Below are positions 1 through 8,854 of a stretch of 64,000 nt of DNA, piece by piece. Source of the DNA: Salinarimonas ramus (GTDB taxonomy: Bacteria > Pseudomonadota > Alphaproteobacteria > Rhizobiales > Beijerinckiaceae); assembly GCF_014645695.1 (NCBI RefSeq), contig NZ_BMMF01000002.1, positions 124,001-188,000 on the forward strand. Reading direction: 5' to 3'. Position 1 is the first letter of the stretch, and each line of letters opens with the position of its first letter. Under the pieces are notes generated by a model. It saw only the letters and a program-made list of their open reading frames with translations. It was not told the DNA's origin and ran no database searches. Made by a program: the position numbers and the translations under genes.

Positions 1-1425
1 GTCACCGCAGCCAACGACTTCCGCATCGTCGTCAATCTCTACGACGGCCTCGTGCGCTACGCCGACGGCTCCTTCGAGATCGAGCCGGCGCTCGCCGAAA
101 GCTGGGAGGTGTCCGAGGACGGCACGGTCTACACCTTCACGCTGCGCGAGGGCGTCACCTTCCACGACGGCACACCGGTGGACGCCGAGGCGATCGTGTT
201 CAATTTCGATCGCATGCTCGACGAGGAGCACCCCTACCACGACACGGGGCCCTTCCCGCTCTCGTTCTTCTTCTCCGCGATCGAGGAGGTCGAGGCGGTG
301 GACGCGCGCACGGTGCGCTTCACGCTCAACGAGCCCTACGCGCCCTTCCTGTCGAACCTCGCCTATCCCACGGGACTGATCGTCTCGCCGACCGCGGTGG
401 CCGAGCACGGCGCCGATTTCGGGCGCAACCCGGTGGGCACCGGCCCCTTCCGCTTCGAGAGCTGGGACGCGAACACCGCCGTCGTCGTGGTTCGCAACGA
501 GGAGTACTGGGACGGCGCGCCGCCGCTCGAAGCCGCGATCTTCCGCCCGATCACGGATGCCAACACCCGCGTCGCGGAGATGCTGTCGGGCGGCATCGAC
601 GTGATGGTGGAGGTGCCGCCGGATTCGGTCTCGCGCTTTGCCGAGAGCGAGGATTTCGAGCTCTACGAGCAGGCCGGGCCGCATCTGTGGTTCCTCATCC
701 TCAACGCCAAGGAGCCGCCCTTCGACGACGTGCGCGTGCGCCAGGCGGTGAACTACGCCATCGACAAGGAGACGCTGGTCGAGAACGTGCTGCAGGGCAC
801 CGCCGAGGTGGCGTCCGGTCCGATTCCGCCCGCTTTCGCATGGGCTTACAACGAGGAGCTCGAGCCGTATCCGCACGACCCCGAGCGCGCGCGCCAGCTC
901 ATCGAGGAGGCCGGCGCCACCGGCTCGACCGTGACGATGTTCGTCACCGAGGGCGGCTCCGGCATGCTCGACCCGGTGCCCATGGGCACGGCCATCCAGG
1001 CGGATCTCGAGGAGGTGGGGCTCGACGTCGAGATCGAGACCTACGAGTGGAACACCTTCCTCGCGCAGGTGAACCCGGGCCTCGAGGGCAAGGCCAACAT
1101 GGCGCAGATGGCCTGGATGACGAACGATCCCGACACCCTGCCCTATCTCGCGCTTCGCTCCGAGGCGATGCCCGACAACGGCGGCTTCAACTCGGGCTAC
1201 TACTCGAACCCCGAGGTCGACCGCCTGCTCCAGGAGGCGCGCACCGCCACCGACCAGGAGGAGCGCGCGCGCCTCTACAAGGAGATGCAGGAGATCGTCC
1301 ACGAGGACGCGCCCTGGGCCTTCGTCGCCAACTGGAAGCAGAACGCGGTGACCTCCGCCGCCGTGGACGACTTCGCCCTGCAGCCGTCGTTCTTCCTGCT
1401 GCTGCACGACGTGACGAAGGAGTGA
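1..1425 (+). CDS. ABC transporter substrate-binding protein, family 5 (5' truncated)
   Basis: The reading frame is open from the first base, so the signal peptide and N-terminus lie outside the window; 474 residues remain. The protein has the layout of the peptide/nickel/oligopeptide extracytoplasmic binding proteins (SBP_bac_5). Early on there is a 'PALAESWEVSEDGTVYTFTL' stretch, then 'GVTFHDGTPVDA', then 'NPVGTGPFRF', and a late 'VRQAVNYAIDKE' helix, all typical of that family. It would capture the substrate in the periplasm for the permease and ATPases encoded just downstream. The substrate cannot be read from sequence; peptides, opines, glutathione or nickel are all possible for this family. 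A 246-base gap holding a palindromic element separates it from the permease gene. Confidence 0.93.
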   Translation, partial: VTAANDFRIVVNLYDGLVRYADGSFEIEPALAESWEVSEDGTVYTFTLREGVTFHDGTPVDAEAIVFNFDRMLDEEHPYHDTGPFPLSFFFSAIEEVEAVDARTVRFTLNEPYAPFLSNLAYPTGLIVSPTAVAEHGADFGRNPVGTGPFRFESWDANTAVVVVRNEEYWDGAPPLEAAIFRPITDANTRVAEMLSGGIDVMVEVPPDSVSRFAESEDFELYEQAGPHLWFLILNAKEPPFDDVRVRQAVNYAIDKETLVENVLQGTAEVASGPIPPAFAWAYNEELEPYPHDPERARQLIEEAGATGSTVTMFVTEGGSGMLDPVPMGTAIQADLEEVGLDVEIETYEWNTFLAQVNPGLEGKANMAQMAWMTNDPDTLPYLALRSEAMPDNGGFNSGYYSNPEVDRLLQEARTATDQEERARLYKEMQEIVHEDAPWAFVANWKQNAVTSAAVDDFALQPSFFLLLHDVTKE

Positions 1426-1466
1426 GGCGTCACGTTCGCGACGCACGAGACGGACGCCGCCCTCCT

Positions 1467-1656
1467 CCTTCCCTGTAGGGGAAGGTGGCGCCGGCGTAAG
1501 CCGGTGACGGATGGGGCACGCCGCAAGGCGTGTTCCGCGCAGCGGAAGTTCCGGCATCCGCTGCCGCCGTCGCTCTTCGGCTTCGCCGAACGCGCGTCCC
1601 GCGCGCCCCATCCGTCTCGGCGCTGCGCGCCGATCCACCTTCCCCTACAGGGAAGG
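1467..1656. repeat. Intergenic palindromic element with perfect 22-bp inverted ends
   Basis: The 22 bases at 1467-1488 are the exact reverse complement of 1635-1656. Inside these arms a second inverted match (GACGGATGGGG at 1506-1516 against its complement at 1607-1617) lets the whole element fold as a long interrupted hairpin. The arms are themselves near-palindromic (CCTTCCC...GGGGAAGG). The right arm ends in GGAAGG about 16 bases before the permease start, so the element brushes the ribosome-binding region. It resembles the dispersed extragenic palindromes of GC-rich Proteobacteria; that identity is inferred because only one copy is seen in this window. Confidence 0.85.
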
Positions 1657-1671
1657 AAAAGGACCGTGGCC

Positions 1672-2619
1672 ATGCACCTCTACATCGCAAAGCGCCTCGC
1701 GGCCCTGGTGCCGATCCTGTTCGGGCTCACGCTCGTCGTGTTCTTCATCATGGCGCTGATCCCCGGCGATCCGGCGCTCGCGATCCTGGGCGCCTACGCC
1801 ACGCCCGAGAACGTGGCGCGGCTCAATGCTCAGCTCGGCCTCGACGAGTCGTTGCCCGTCCAATATCTCACCTGGCTCGGCAACCTGCTCCAGGGCGATC
1901 TCGGCCGCTCGTACTCGCTCAACCGCCCGGTGCTCGACGAGGTGCTGGAGCGCTTCTCGGCGACGCTGATCCTCGCGGGGGCGGCGCTCGTCCTGTGCAC
2001 GATCTTCGGCCTTCTCGCCGGCATCGTCTCCGCCGTGCGCCAATACGGGCTCGCCGACAAGGCGGTGACGCTCCTCGTGCTGGTGGGCATCTCCATGCCC
2101 TCCTTCTGGCTGGGCCTCCTGCTCATCCTGTTCTTTGCGGTGGAGCTGCGCTGGCTGCCGGCGTCCGGCATGTACGCGATTTACGGCGGCGGCGACCTGC
2201 CCGATCTCCTCTCGCACCTGATCCTCCCCGCCGCGACGCTGGCGGCGGTGGCGACGGGCGTCGTCGCACGGCTCACCCGCTCGGCGATGCTGGAAGTGCT
2301 GCGACAGGACTTCATCCGCACCGCCCGCGCCAAGGGCCTGCCGGAGCGGCGCGTGATCTACGTCCACGCCTTCAAGGCGGCGCTCGTCTCGATCATCCCC
2401 GTCATCGGCATCCAGGCGGGGTTCGTGCTCGGGGGCGCCGTCTATATCGAGACCGTGTTCCAATGGCCCGGCATCGGGCGCATGCTCGTCCAGGCGATCT
2501 CGACGCGCGACATCCTCCTCGTGCAGGGCGGCGTGCTCGTGGTCGCCGCCTCCTACGTCCTCATCAACCTCCTCGTCGACGTGCTCCAGAGCCTGGTCGA
2601 CCCGCGGGTGAAGGCATGA
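1672..2619 (+). CDS. ABC transporter permease, DppB/OppB type
   Basis: This 315-residue inner-membrane protein has the usual length and layout of DppB/OppB permeases. An N-terminal transmembrane helix ('KRLAALVPILFGLTLVVFF') is followed by 'IPGDPA', 'LGLDESLPVQYLTWLGNLLQGDLG' and the cytoplasmic EAA-like loop 'RTARAKGLPERRVIYVHAFK', which contacts the ATPases. ATG 1672 was chosen because homology begins exactly there and a GGAAGG/AAAAGG tract precedes it; the open frame runs further upstream only through the palindromic repeat. Its stop overlaps the start of the next gene (ATGA), indicating translational coupling within the importer operon. Confidence 0.94.
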   Translation: MHLYIAKRLAALVPILFGLTLVVFFIMALIPGDPALAILGAYATPENVARLNAQLGLDESLPVQYLTWLGNLLQGDLGRSYSLNRPVLDEVLERFSATLILAGAALVLCTIFGLLAGIVSAVRQYGLADKAVTLLVLVGISMPSFWLGLLLILFFAVELRWLPASGMYAIYGGGDLPDLLSHLILPAATLAAVATGVVARLTRSAMLEVLRQDFIRTARAKGLPERRVIYVHAFKAALVSIIPVIGIQAGFVLGGAVYIETVFQWPGIGRMLVQAISTRDILLVQGGVLVVAASYVLINLLVDVLQSLVDPRVKA

Positions 2620-4586
2620 GCGCGATCTCCACCTCCTCCTCCGCCGGGGACGCGGCGCGCACGCCCGAGAGGCCGAAGCGCCGCTCGTTCCTGCGCCTTC
2701 TCCTGCGCAACCGGCTCGCCGGGCTCGGCCTCGTCGTGCTCGCGGCAATCGTCGCAATCGCGATCCTCGCGCCGATCCTGCCGCTCGCCGACCCGAACGC
2801 CACGGCACCGGCGAACCGGCTCCTCCCGCCTCTCTCGGAGGGGCACCTGCTCGGCACCGACGAGCTCGGCCGCGACCTCCTCTCGCGGCTCGTCTGGGGC
2901 ACGCGGCTGTCGCTCTTCATGGGCGTCGCGGCGACCCTCGTCGCGGCCCTTCTCGGCTCGACGATCGGCCTCGTCGCCGGCTATTTCGGCGGGCGGCTCG
3001 ACAATGCGCTCATGCGCTCGATCGACATGCTGATGGCGTTTCCCTACATCCTGCTCGCGCTCGCCATCGTCGCGGTGCTCGGGCCGGGGCTGCTCAACGC
3101 CCTCTACGCCGTCGCCATCGTCAACATCCCCTTCTTCGCCCGCAACATACGCGGCGTGACGGTGGGGCTGTCGCACAAGGACTTCGTGGAGGCCGCGCGC
3201 CTGTCCGGCATGGGCCACGGCCGCATCCTCGTCTCCGAGGTCCTGCCCAACGTCATGCCCGTGATCGTCATCACCATGTCGACCACGGTCGGCTGGATGA
3301 TCCTCGAGACGGCGGGCCTCTCGTTCCTCGGGCTCGGCTCGCAGCCGCCCCAGGCGGATCTCGGCTCGATCCTGGGCGAGGGACGCAAGGTGATGCTCAC
3401 CGCGCCGCACGTCACGACGATCGCCGGCATCACCATCTTCCTGCTCGTGATGAGCATCAACCTCGTCGGCGACGGCGTGCGCGACGCCCTCGATCCGCGC
3501 CTCTCCGCGGGTGCTCTCGCCCGCCCCGCGCCCGTGACGCGCATCGCCCGTGCGAAGAACGCCGACGACGCCGCGCCGCCTGAGGGCTCCCCCGCGCTCG
3601 CGGTTCGCCGGCTCTCCACCCGCTTCGAGGTGGGCGAGCGCATCTATCGCGCGGTCAACGACGTCTCCTTCACGATCAGGCGGGGCGAATGCCTCGGGCT
3701 CGTGGGCGAGAGCGGCTCGGGCAAGTCCGTCACCGCCCTCTCGCTGCTCGGCCTCGTCCCCTCCCCGCCCGGCGTGATCCGCGCGGGGCGCGTCTGGCGC
3801 GAGGGCGAGGACGTGCTCTCGCTCTCGCGCGAAAAGCTGCGCGCGCTGCGCGGCGGGCGCGTCTCCTACATCTTCCAGGACCCGCTCACCACGCTCCACC
3901 CGCTCTTCACCGTGGGCGACCAGCTCGTCGAGGCGATCCGCGCCCACCGCCCCGCCTCGCATGCAGAGGCGTGGACGCAAGCCGTGGCGCTCCTCGACCG
4001 GGTGCGCATCCCCGCCGCGGCGGACCGCGCCGAGGCGCTGCCGCACGAGCTCTCGGGCGGCATGCGCCAGCGCGTCGCCATCGCCATGGCGCTCGCCAAC
4101 GAGCCGGACCTGATCATCGCCGACGAGCCCACGACGGCGCTCGACGTCACGGTCCAGGCGCAGATCCTGGCGTTGCTCGACGAGCTGCGCCGGGAGAGCG
4201 GGCTCGCCCTCCTGTTCATCACCCACGATTTCGGCGTCGTCTCCCAGCTCTGCGACCGGGTGGCGGTGATGTATGCCGGCAAGATCGTCGAGGAGGGCCC
4301 GACGCAGGCCGTCCTGGAGGCGCCGGCGCACCCCTACACGCGCCTGCTGATCGCCTGCGTGCCGATCCTCGGCTCGGGCAAGCGCGCGCTCGACGCCATT
4401 CCCGGCCTGCCGCCCGCGGTGGACCGGCTGCCCGACGGCTGCGCCTTCGCCCCGCGCTGCCCGCGCGCGACGGCGGCCTGCAAGGAGGGCGAGATCCCGC
4501 CGGTCTCGGTCGCGGACCGCCGCTCCGCGCGCTGCCTCTATGCCGGCGAGGTGATGCGCGCCGCCACCGAAGGGAGCGCGGCATGA
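2616..4586 (+). CDS. Fused ABC permease (DppC type) and ATPase (DppD type)
   Basis: One 656-residue chain joins two proteins that are usually separate. Residues about 25-295 are a DppC-type permease, with 'HLLGTDELGRDLLSRL', the EAA loop near 192-212 and 'GLSFLGLG' near 234-240. An Ala/Pro-rich linker (about 296-326) leads into a complete ATPase: Walker A 'GESGSGKS' at 364-371, Q-loop near 421, signature 'LSGGMRQ' at 479-485, Walker B 'LIIADEP' at 499-505 and switch His537. The C-terminal Cys-rich oligopeptide/dipeptide extension ('CAFAPRCP') is present near 609-616. No stop or frameshift occurs in between, so the fusion appears genuine. It overlaps both neighbours by ATGA. With the separate downstream ATPase it would give a heterodimeric ATPase pair. 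Confidence 0.93.
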   Translation: MSAISTSSSAGDAARTPERPKRRSFLRLLLRNRLAGLGLVVLAAIVAIAILAPILPLADPNATAPANRLLPPLSEGHLLGTDELGRDLLSRLVWGTRLSLFMGVAATLVAALLGSTIGLVAGYFGGRLDNALMRSIDMLMAFPYILLALAIVAVLGPGLLNALYAVAIVNIPFFARNIRGVTVGLSHKDFVEAARLSGMGHGRILVSEVLPNVMPVIVITMSTTVGWMILETAGLSFLGLGSQPPQADLGSILGEGRKVMLTAPHVTTIAGITIFLLVMSINLVGDGVRDALDPRLSAGALARPAPVTRIARAKNADDAAPPEGSPALAVRRLSTRFEVGERIYRAVNDVSFTIRRGECLGLVGESGSGKSVTALSLLGLVPSPPGVIRAGRVWREGEDVLSLSREKLRALRGGRVSYIFQDPLTTLHPLFTVGDQLVEAIRAHRPASHAEAWTQAVALLDRVRIPAAADRAEALPHELSGGMRQRVAIAMALANEPDLIIADEPTTALDVTVQAQILALLDELRRESGLALLFITHDFGVVSQLCDRVAVMYAGKIVEEGPTQAVLEAPAHPYTRLLIACVPILGSGKRALDAIPGLPPAVDRLPDGCAFAPRCPRATAACKEGEIPPVSVADRRSARCLYAGEVMRAATEGSAA

Positions 4587-5584
4587 ACGCGTCGACCGCA
4601 CCGATCCTGGAAACGAGCGGGCTCGGCAAGACCTTCGGCGGCGGGCGCACGCTGCTGGGCGCCCGCAAGCCGCAGGTCCATGCCGTGCGGGACGTGACGC
4701 TCGCCGTCGCGCCGGGCGAGACGCTCGGCGTCGTCGGCGAATCGGGCTGCGGCAAGTCCACCCTCGCGCGCATGCTGGTGGGCCTCGTGCCGCCGACGAG
4801 CGGGACCATCGCCCTCGACGGCCAGGCCCTGACGGATGCCGCGAAGGCCGGCCCGCGCGCCTTCGGGCGCACGATCCAATACGTCTTCCAGGATCCGACG
4901 AGCGCGCTCAACCCGCGCAAGACCATCCGCCAGATCCTGGAGGCGCCGCTGATCCACCTCATCGAGGCGGACGCGCCCGCGCGCGAGCGGCGCGTCGCCG
5001 AGCTGATGGACATCGTCTCGCTGCGCCCGGAATTCCTGGAGCGCTATCCGCACGAATTCTCCGGCGGGCAGGCCCAGCGCATCGGCATCGCCCGCGCGCT
5101 CGCCGCCGAGCCGCGGATCGTGGTGCTCGACGAGCCGGTCTCCGCGCTCGACGTGTCGGTGCAGGCGCAGGTGCTGAACCTGCTCTCCGACCTGCGCACG
5201 CGGCTGGGGCTCACCTACCTCTTCATCAGTCACGACCTCGCGGTGGTCGAGGCGATCGCGGAGCGGGTGGCCGTGATGTATTTCGGGCGTGTGGTCGAGA
5301 CCGGACCGGTCGACGAAGTGTTCCGCGCCCCGCGTCACCCCTATACGCGCCTCCTCCTGTCGTCGGCGCCGGCGATCGGCGCGCGTGCCGAGGCCTCGGA
5401 CGCGCCGCAGGCGGAATTGCCGGACCCGACACGCCCGCCGCCGGGCTGCGCCTTCGCCGGGCGCTGCCCCAACGTCCGGGACGATTGCCGTACGGCGCCT
5501 CCGCCGCTCGTCCCGATGGGCCGTGGTCGCGCCGCCGCCTGCCTGCATCCGCTCCCCGCCGAGGGCGCCGATGGCCCCGCCTGA
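4583..5584 (+). CDS. ABC transporter ATPase, DppF/OppF type
   Basis: This 333-residue ATPase is the second nucleotide-binding subunit of the importer. Walker A 'GESGCGKS' lies at 52-59, signature 'FSGGQAQ' at 159-165, Walker B 'VVLDEP' at 180-185, and the switch histidine in 'FISHD' near 217. The C-terminus carries the oligopeptide/dipeptide transporter extension with 'CAFAGRCP'. It starts within the stop of the permease-ATPase fusion (ATGA at 4583-4586) and its end overlaps the regulator gene by 14 bases, so all four downstream cistrons are probably made from one mRNA. The substrate is unknown. Confidence 0.94.
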   Translation: MNASTAPILETSGLGKTFGGGRTLLGARKPQVHAVRDVTLAVAPGETLGVVGESGCGKSTLARMLVGLVPPTSGTIALDGQALTDAAKAGPRAFGRTIQYVFQDPTSALNPRKTIRQILEAPLIHLIEADAPARERRVAELMDIVSLRPEFLERYPHEFSGGQAQRIGIARALAAEPRIVVLDEPVSALDVSVQAQVLNLLSDLRTRLGLTYLFISHDLAVVEAIAERVAVMYFGRVVETGPVDEVFRAPRHPYTRLLLSSAPAIGARAEASDAPQAELPDPTRPPPGCAFAGRCPNVRDDCRTAPPPLVPMGRGRAAACLHPLPAEGADGPA

Positions 5585-6389
5585 CGAGACGCCAGCTCCC
5601 CTCGGCCCTCCTCCCCTCGCCCGGCCGCGCGGGCGCACCCGCACCATGCAGGTCGCGGAGACGCTCAAGGACTGGATCCACGAGCGCGGGCTGGAGCCCG
5701 GCGATCGCCTGCCGCAGGAGCGCGAGCTCATCGCGCTCTTCAAGGTCAGCCGCGGCACCATGCGCGAGGCGCTCAAGCTGCTCGAGGCGCAAGGCCTGGT
5801 GCGCGTGCGCACCGGCCCCTCCGGCGGCGCGCAGGTCGCGGAGCCCTCCGTGGAGCAGGCGGCCGAGCTGCTCGGCAACTACTTCTTCTTCAAAGACCTG
5901 ACGATCCGCGACATCTACGCGATTCGAAAGCGGCTGGAGCCCGATCTCGCGGCCTCCGTCGCCGAGATCGCGACCGAGGCGGACGTGCGGCACCTGCTCG
6001 CGGCGATGACGCTCTACGAAGCGCCCGCCTTCGGGGCGCAGGAGGAGCGCCGGCAATGGATCGCCGAGCTCGAGTTCCACGACGTGCTCGTCTCCCTCGC
6101 GCCCGACCCGCTCCTCGCCTTCGTCTGCGGCTTCGCCATCCGGCTCCTCAAGGATCTCGCCGTGTGCCGGACGATCTACGAGCGCCCCTCGCCGGAGCTG
6201 CGCCATCGCGGGCGGCTCTACCAGCTCGAGCTCGTCGACGCCTTGCGCGCCCGCGACCCGGAGGCCGCGCGGCGGACCATGAGCGCGCACATGGCCTTCG
6301 CGGAGGAGGTGATGGTGGCCGAGGAGGCCGTGGTGCGCCGCGCCTTCCTGCGCGCGCGTCGCGACGCGGCGCCGCCGCGCCTTCCCTGA
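5571..6389 (+). CDS. GntR-family transcriptional regulator, FadR subfamily
   Basis: This 272-residue DNA-binding protein has an N-terminal winged helix-turn-helix (about residues 27-95, including 'LPQERELIALFKVSRGTMRE' and 'LKLLEAQGLV') and a C-terminal FCD ligand-binding bundle (about 110-255). FCD domains usually bind a metal and a small organic acid. The start at 5571 overlaps the end of the ATPase gene; an internal Met at 5646 ('MQVAETLKDW') would remove a Pro-rich leader and is a credible alternative. Its place as last gene of the importer operon suggests it senses the imported compound or a breakdown product and autoregulates the operon. This role is inferred. Confidence 0.9.
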   Translation: MAPPDETPAPLGPPPLARPRGRTRTMQVAETLKDWIHERGLEPGDRLPQERELIALFKVSRGTMREALKLLEAQGLVRVRTGPSGGAQVAEPSVEQAAELLGNYFFFKDLTIRDIYAIRKRLEPDLAASVAEIATEADVRHLLAAMTLYEAPAFGAQEERRQWIAELEFHDVLVSLAPDPLLAFVCGFAIRLLKDLAVCRTIYERPSPELRHRGRLYQLELVDALRARDPEAARRTMSAHMAFAEEVMVAEEAVVRRAFLRARRDAAPPRLP

Positions 6390-6393
6390 AGGC

Positions 6394-7188
6394 TCAGGCG
6401 GAGCGTGCGCCCCAGGCGACGAAATCCGGGTTCGCCCACGGCTTCGCGCCGGCCGCCCACGGCCCACCATAGGTGAGCGGCGTGCCGTCGAGACGCTCCA
6501 CGCGCCCGCCCGCCGCCTCCAGGATCGCGTGGCCGGCGGCCGTGTCCCATTCCATGGTGGGCGCGAGGCGCGGATAGACGTCGGCTTCGCCCGCGGCGAG
6601 GAGGCAGAATTTCAACGAGGACCCGCGCGAGGCCCGCTCGCACACGCCCAGCGACGCGAGGAACTCCTCCGTGCGCGGTCCCGCGTGCCGGCGGCTCGCC
6701 ACCGCGACGGGCGCGGATGCCGGCGTCGTGCGCGCGCGGATCGTGCGCCACGGACCGGGCGCGCCGTCGACGACCTCCGCCTCGCGCGCCCCCTCGCCGA
6801 CCACGCCCGCGCAGATCCGCCCGAGCGCCGGCGTGTGGATCACGCCGGCGACGGCGCGGCCCTTGTCGACGAGGGCGATGTTGACCGTGTACTCGCCGGT
6901 GCCGGCGACGAATTCCTTCGTGCCGTCGAGGGGGTCGATCAGGAAGAAGAGCCCGCTCTGCGCCGGCGCGCGCTCGCCGGCGCTCTCCTCGGAGACGATG
7001 GCGATCTCAGGGAAGGCGCGCCCGAGCACGGCGGCGATGGCGGCGTCCGCCGCCTCGTCGGCGGCGGTGACGGGGGACCGATCGGCCTTGAGCCGCACGT
7101 CCGTCTCCCCGGAGCTCGCCACGGCGAGGATCGCTCGCCCGCCGGCGAGCGCCGCCTCGATCATCGCCTGCGTCAGCGCCTCGTCCAT
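6394..7188 (-). CDS. cysQ: 3'(2'),5'-bisphosphate nucleotidase CysQ / inositol-phosphatase family
   Basis: This 264-residue enzyme belongs to the Mg-dependent inositol monophosphatase superfamily. The metal motifs are intact: 'SEES' with Glu67, 'DPLDGTKEF' with Asp85 and Asp88, and 'EWDTAAGHAI' with Asp215. The 'DGTKEF' variant is typical of CysQ, which removes the 3'-phosphate of PAP from sulfate assimilation, rather than of inositol-1-phosphatases, which usually have 'DGT.NF'. It converges with the regulator gene across four bases and lies upstream of ugd on the same strand, about 80 bases apart. Confidence 0.9.
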   Translation of the reverse strand: MDEALTQAMIEAALAGGRAILAVASSGETDVRLKADRSPVTAADEAADAAIAAVLGRAFPEIAIVSEESAGERAPAQSGLFFLIDPLDGTKEFVAGTGEYTVNIALVDKGRAVAGVIHTPALGRICAGVVGEGAREAEVVDGAPGPWRTIRARTTPASAPVAVASRRHAGPRTEEFLASLGVCERASRGSSLKFCLLAAGEADVYPRLAPTMEWDTAAGHAILEAAGGRVERLDGTPLTYGGPWAAGAKPWANPDFVAWGARSA

Positions 7189-7269
7189 CCGCTCGACCTC
7201 GCAACTCGCTCGCGCATCTGGAACCCTAGCGCCACGAGCCCGGGTTGCAAGGCCGAATCGCCGCGATCC

Positions 7270-8574
7270 TCAGACGCGCCCGACGCTCGTATAGGAGAAG
7301 CCCGCCTCGCGCACCTCCTCGGGGCGGTAGACGTTGCGCAGGTCGACGAAGACCGGCGCGGCCATGATGCGCTTGAGCCGCTCGAGATCGAGCGCACGGA
7401 ACGCGTCCCACTCCGTCACGAGCACGAGCGCGTCCGCGCCCTCGGCGCAGGAATAGGCGTCGTCTGCGTAGGCGATGCCGTCGAGCACCTTCTTCGCCTG
7501 CTCCATCCCCTCGGGATCGTAGGCGACGACGTCCGCCCCGCCGTCCTGCAGCGCCTGCGCGATGGCGATGGAGGGCGCGTCGCGCATGTCGTCGGTGTTG
7601 GGCTTGAAGGTGAGGCCGAGCAGCGCCACGCGCTTGCCGCGCACGGCACCGCCGCAGGCGGCGACCACCTTGCGGCCCATGGCGCGCTTGCGCTGGTCGT
7701 TCACCGCCGCCACGGTCTCGACGATGCGCACGGGGCACTCGGCGTCCTGGGCGGTCTTGATGAGGGCGAGCGTGTCCTTGGGGAAGCACGAGCCGCCGTA
7801 GCCGGGGCCGGCATGCAGGAATTTCGGGCCGATGCGGTTGTCGAGGCCGATGCCGCGCGCGACGTCCTGGACGTTGGCACCCACCTTCTCGCAGAGATCC
7901 GCCATCTCGTTGATGAAGGTGATCTTGGTCGCGAGGAAGGCGTTGGCGGCATACTTGGTCAGCTCGGCCGTGCGGCGTGAGGTGACGAGGATGGGCGAAT
8001 GGTTGAGGTAGAGCGGGCGATAGACCTCGCGCATGACCTCGGCGGCGCGCTCCTCCTCGGCGCCGACCACGATCCGGTCGGGGCGCTTGAAGTCGGTGAT
8101 GGCCGCGCCCTCGCGCAGGAATTCGGGGTTCGAGACCACCGCGAAATCCGCGTCGGGCCGCTCCTCGCGGATGATGCGCTCGACCTCGTCGCCCGTGCCC
8201 ACCGGCACCGTCGACTTCGTCACCACGACCGTGAAGCCGCGCATGGCGTGGGCGATCTCGCGGGCGGCGCCGGTGACGTAGGAGAGGTCCGCGTGCCCGT
8301 CGCCGCGGCGCGAAGGCGTGCCCACCGCGATGAACACGGCGTCCGCCCGCGCAACCGCCTCGCCGAGGTCGGTCGCGAAGGTAAGTCGGCGCTGCGCCAC
8401 GTTGCGGCGGACGAGATCCTCGAGGCCCGGCTCGTAGATCGGCATCCGGCCCGCCTCGAGCGCCTCGATCTTCGAGGGGTCCTTGTCGACGCAGCACACC
8501 TCGTGGCCGAAATCGGCGAAGCAGGCCCCGGAGACGAGGCCGACATAGCCCGACCCGATCATGGCGACGCGCAT
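7270..8574 (-). CDS. ugd: UDP-glucose 6-dehydrogenase
   Basis: This 434-residue cytosolic enzyme oxidises UDP-glucose to UDP-glucuronate, a precursor of surface polysaccharides. The NAD-binding 'GSGYVG' motif begins at residue 7, the catalytic Lys is in 'TAELTKYAANAF' (near 207), and the catalytic Cys is in 'GYGGSCFPKD' (Cys263). Length and C-terminus ('FVDLRNVYRPEEV') match the family. The start was set at 8574, where homology begins with the Rossmann strand; the longer frame adds 37 residues with no family resemblance. It faces away from the PhoX-like gene across about 280 bases. Confidence 0.96.
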   Translation of the reverse strand: MRVAMIGSGYVGLVSGACFADFGHEVCCVDKDPSKIEALEAGRMPIYEPGLEDLVRRNVAQRRLTFATDLGEAVARADAVFIAVGTPSRRGDGHADLSYVTGAAREIAHAMRGFTVVVTKSTVPVGTGDEVERIIREERPDADFAVVSNPEFLREGAAITDFKRPDRIVVGAEEERAAEVMREVYRPLYLNHSPILVTSRRTAELTKYAANAFLATKITFINEMADLCEKVGANVQDVARGIGLDNRIGPKFLHAGPGYGGSCFPKDTLALIKTAQDAECPVRIVETVAAVNDQRKRAMGRKVVAACGGAVRGKRVALLGLTFKPNTDDMRDAPSIAIAQALQDGGADVVAYDPEGMEQAKKVLDGIAYADDAYSCAEGADALVLVTEWDAFRALDLERLKRIMAAPVFVDLRNVYRPEEVREAGFSYTSVGRV

Positions 8575-8792
8575 GGCGAGATCATCCTTCTCGTGGAGGC
8601 GCCCCGCCGGCGCGAGCCGCGGGGCGCGAACGGTGGTAGAAGCGCAAGCGAACCCTGACAAGCCTCCCGGCGCGCAAAGGTTCACCGCTCCTTCGGATCG
8701 ACCGCGCGAGCCTATCCGTTGCCGGCGACGGAACCGTGACGCGTCCTCGGCTCACGCGCGCGACGAGCCGGCGGGCCGCACCACCCTCGCGA

Positions 8793-8810
8793 GCGTCATC
8801 CAAGCTTCAC
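8793..8810 (+). promoter_or_regulatory. Possible weak PhoB box upstream of the PhoX-like gene
   Basis: The sequence GCGTCAT-CCAA-GCTTCAC contains two TCA cores 11 bases apart, the spacing of a PhoB box (two CTGTCAT-like half-sites separated by 4). The first half matches at five of seven positions and the second poorly. It lies about 45 bases before the start of a phosphatase expected to respond to phosphate starvation. The call rests on spacing and context and is tentative. Confidence 0.3.
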
Positions 8811-8854
8811 ACGGGCCTCCTACGAAGGGTTCCAACCTGGATGGGAGGTACACC

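Noticed and set aside
2553-4601. Long minus-strand open frame opposite the ABC transporter genes
   Set aside because: Its translation is Arg/Ala/Asp-rich with no domain and mirrors GC3-rich codons of the real genes. The plus-strand frames have full family motifs.
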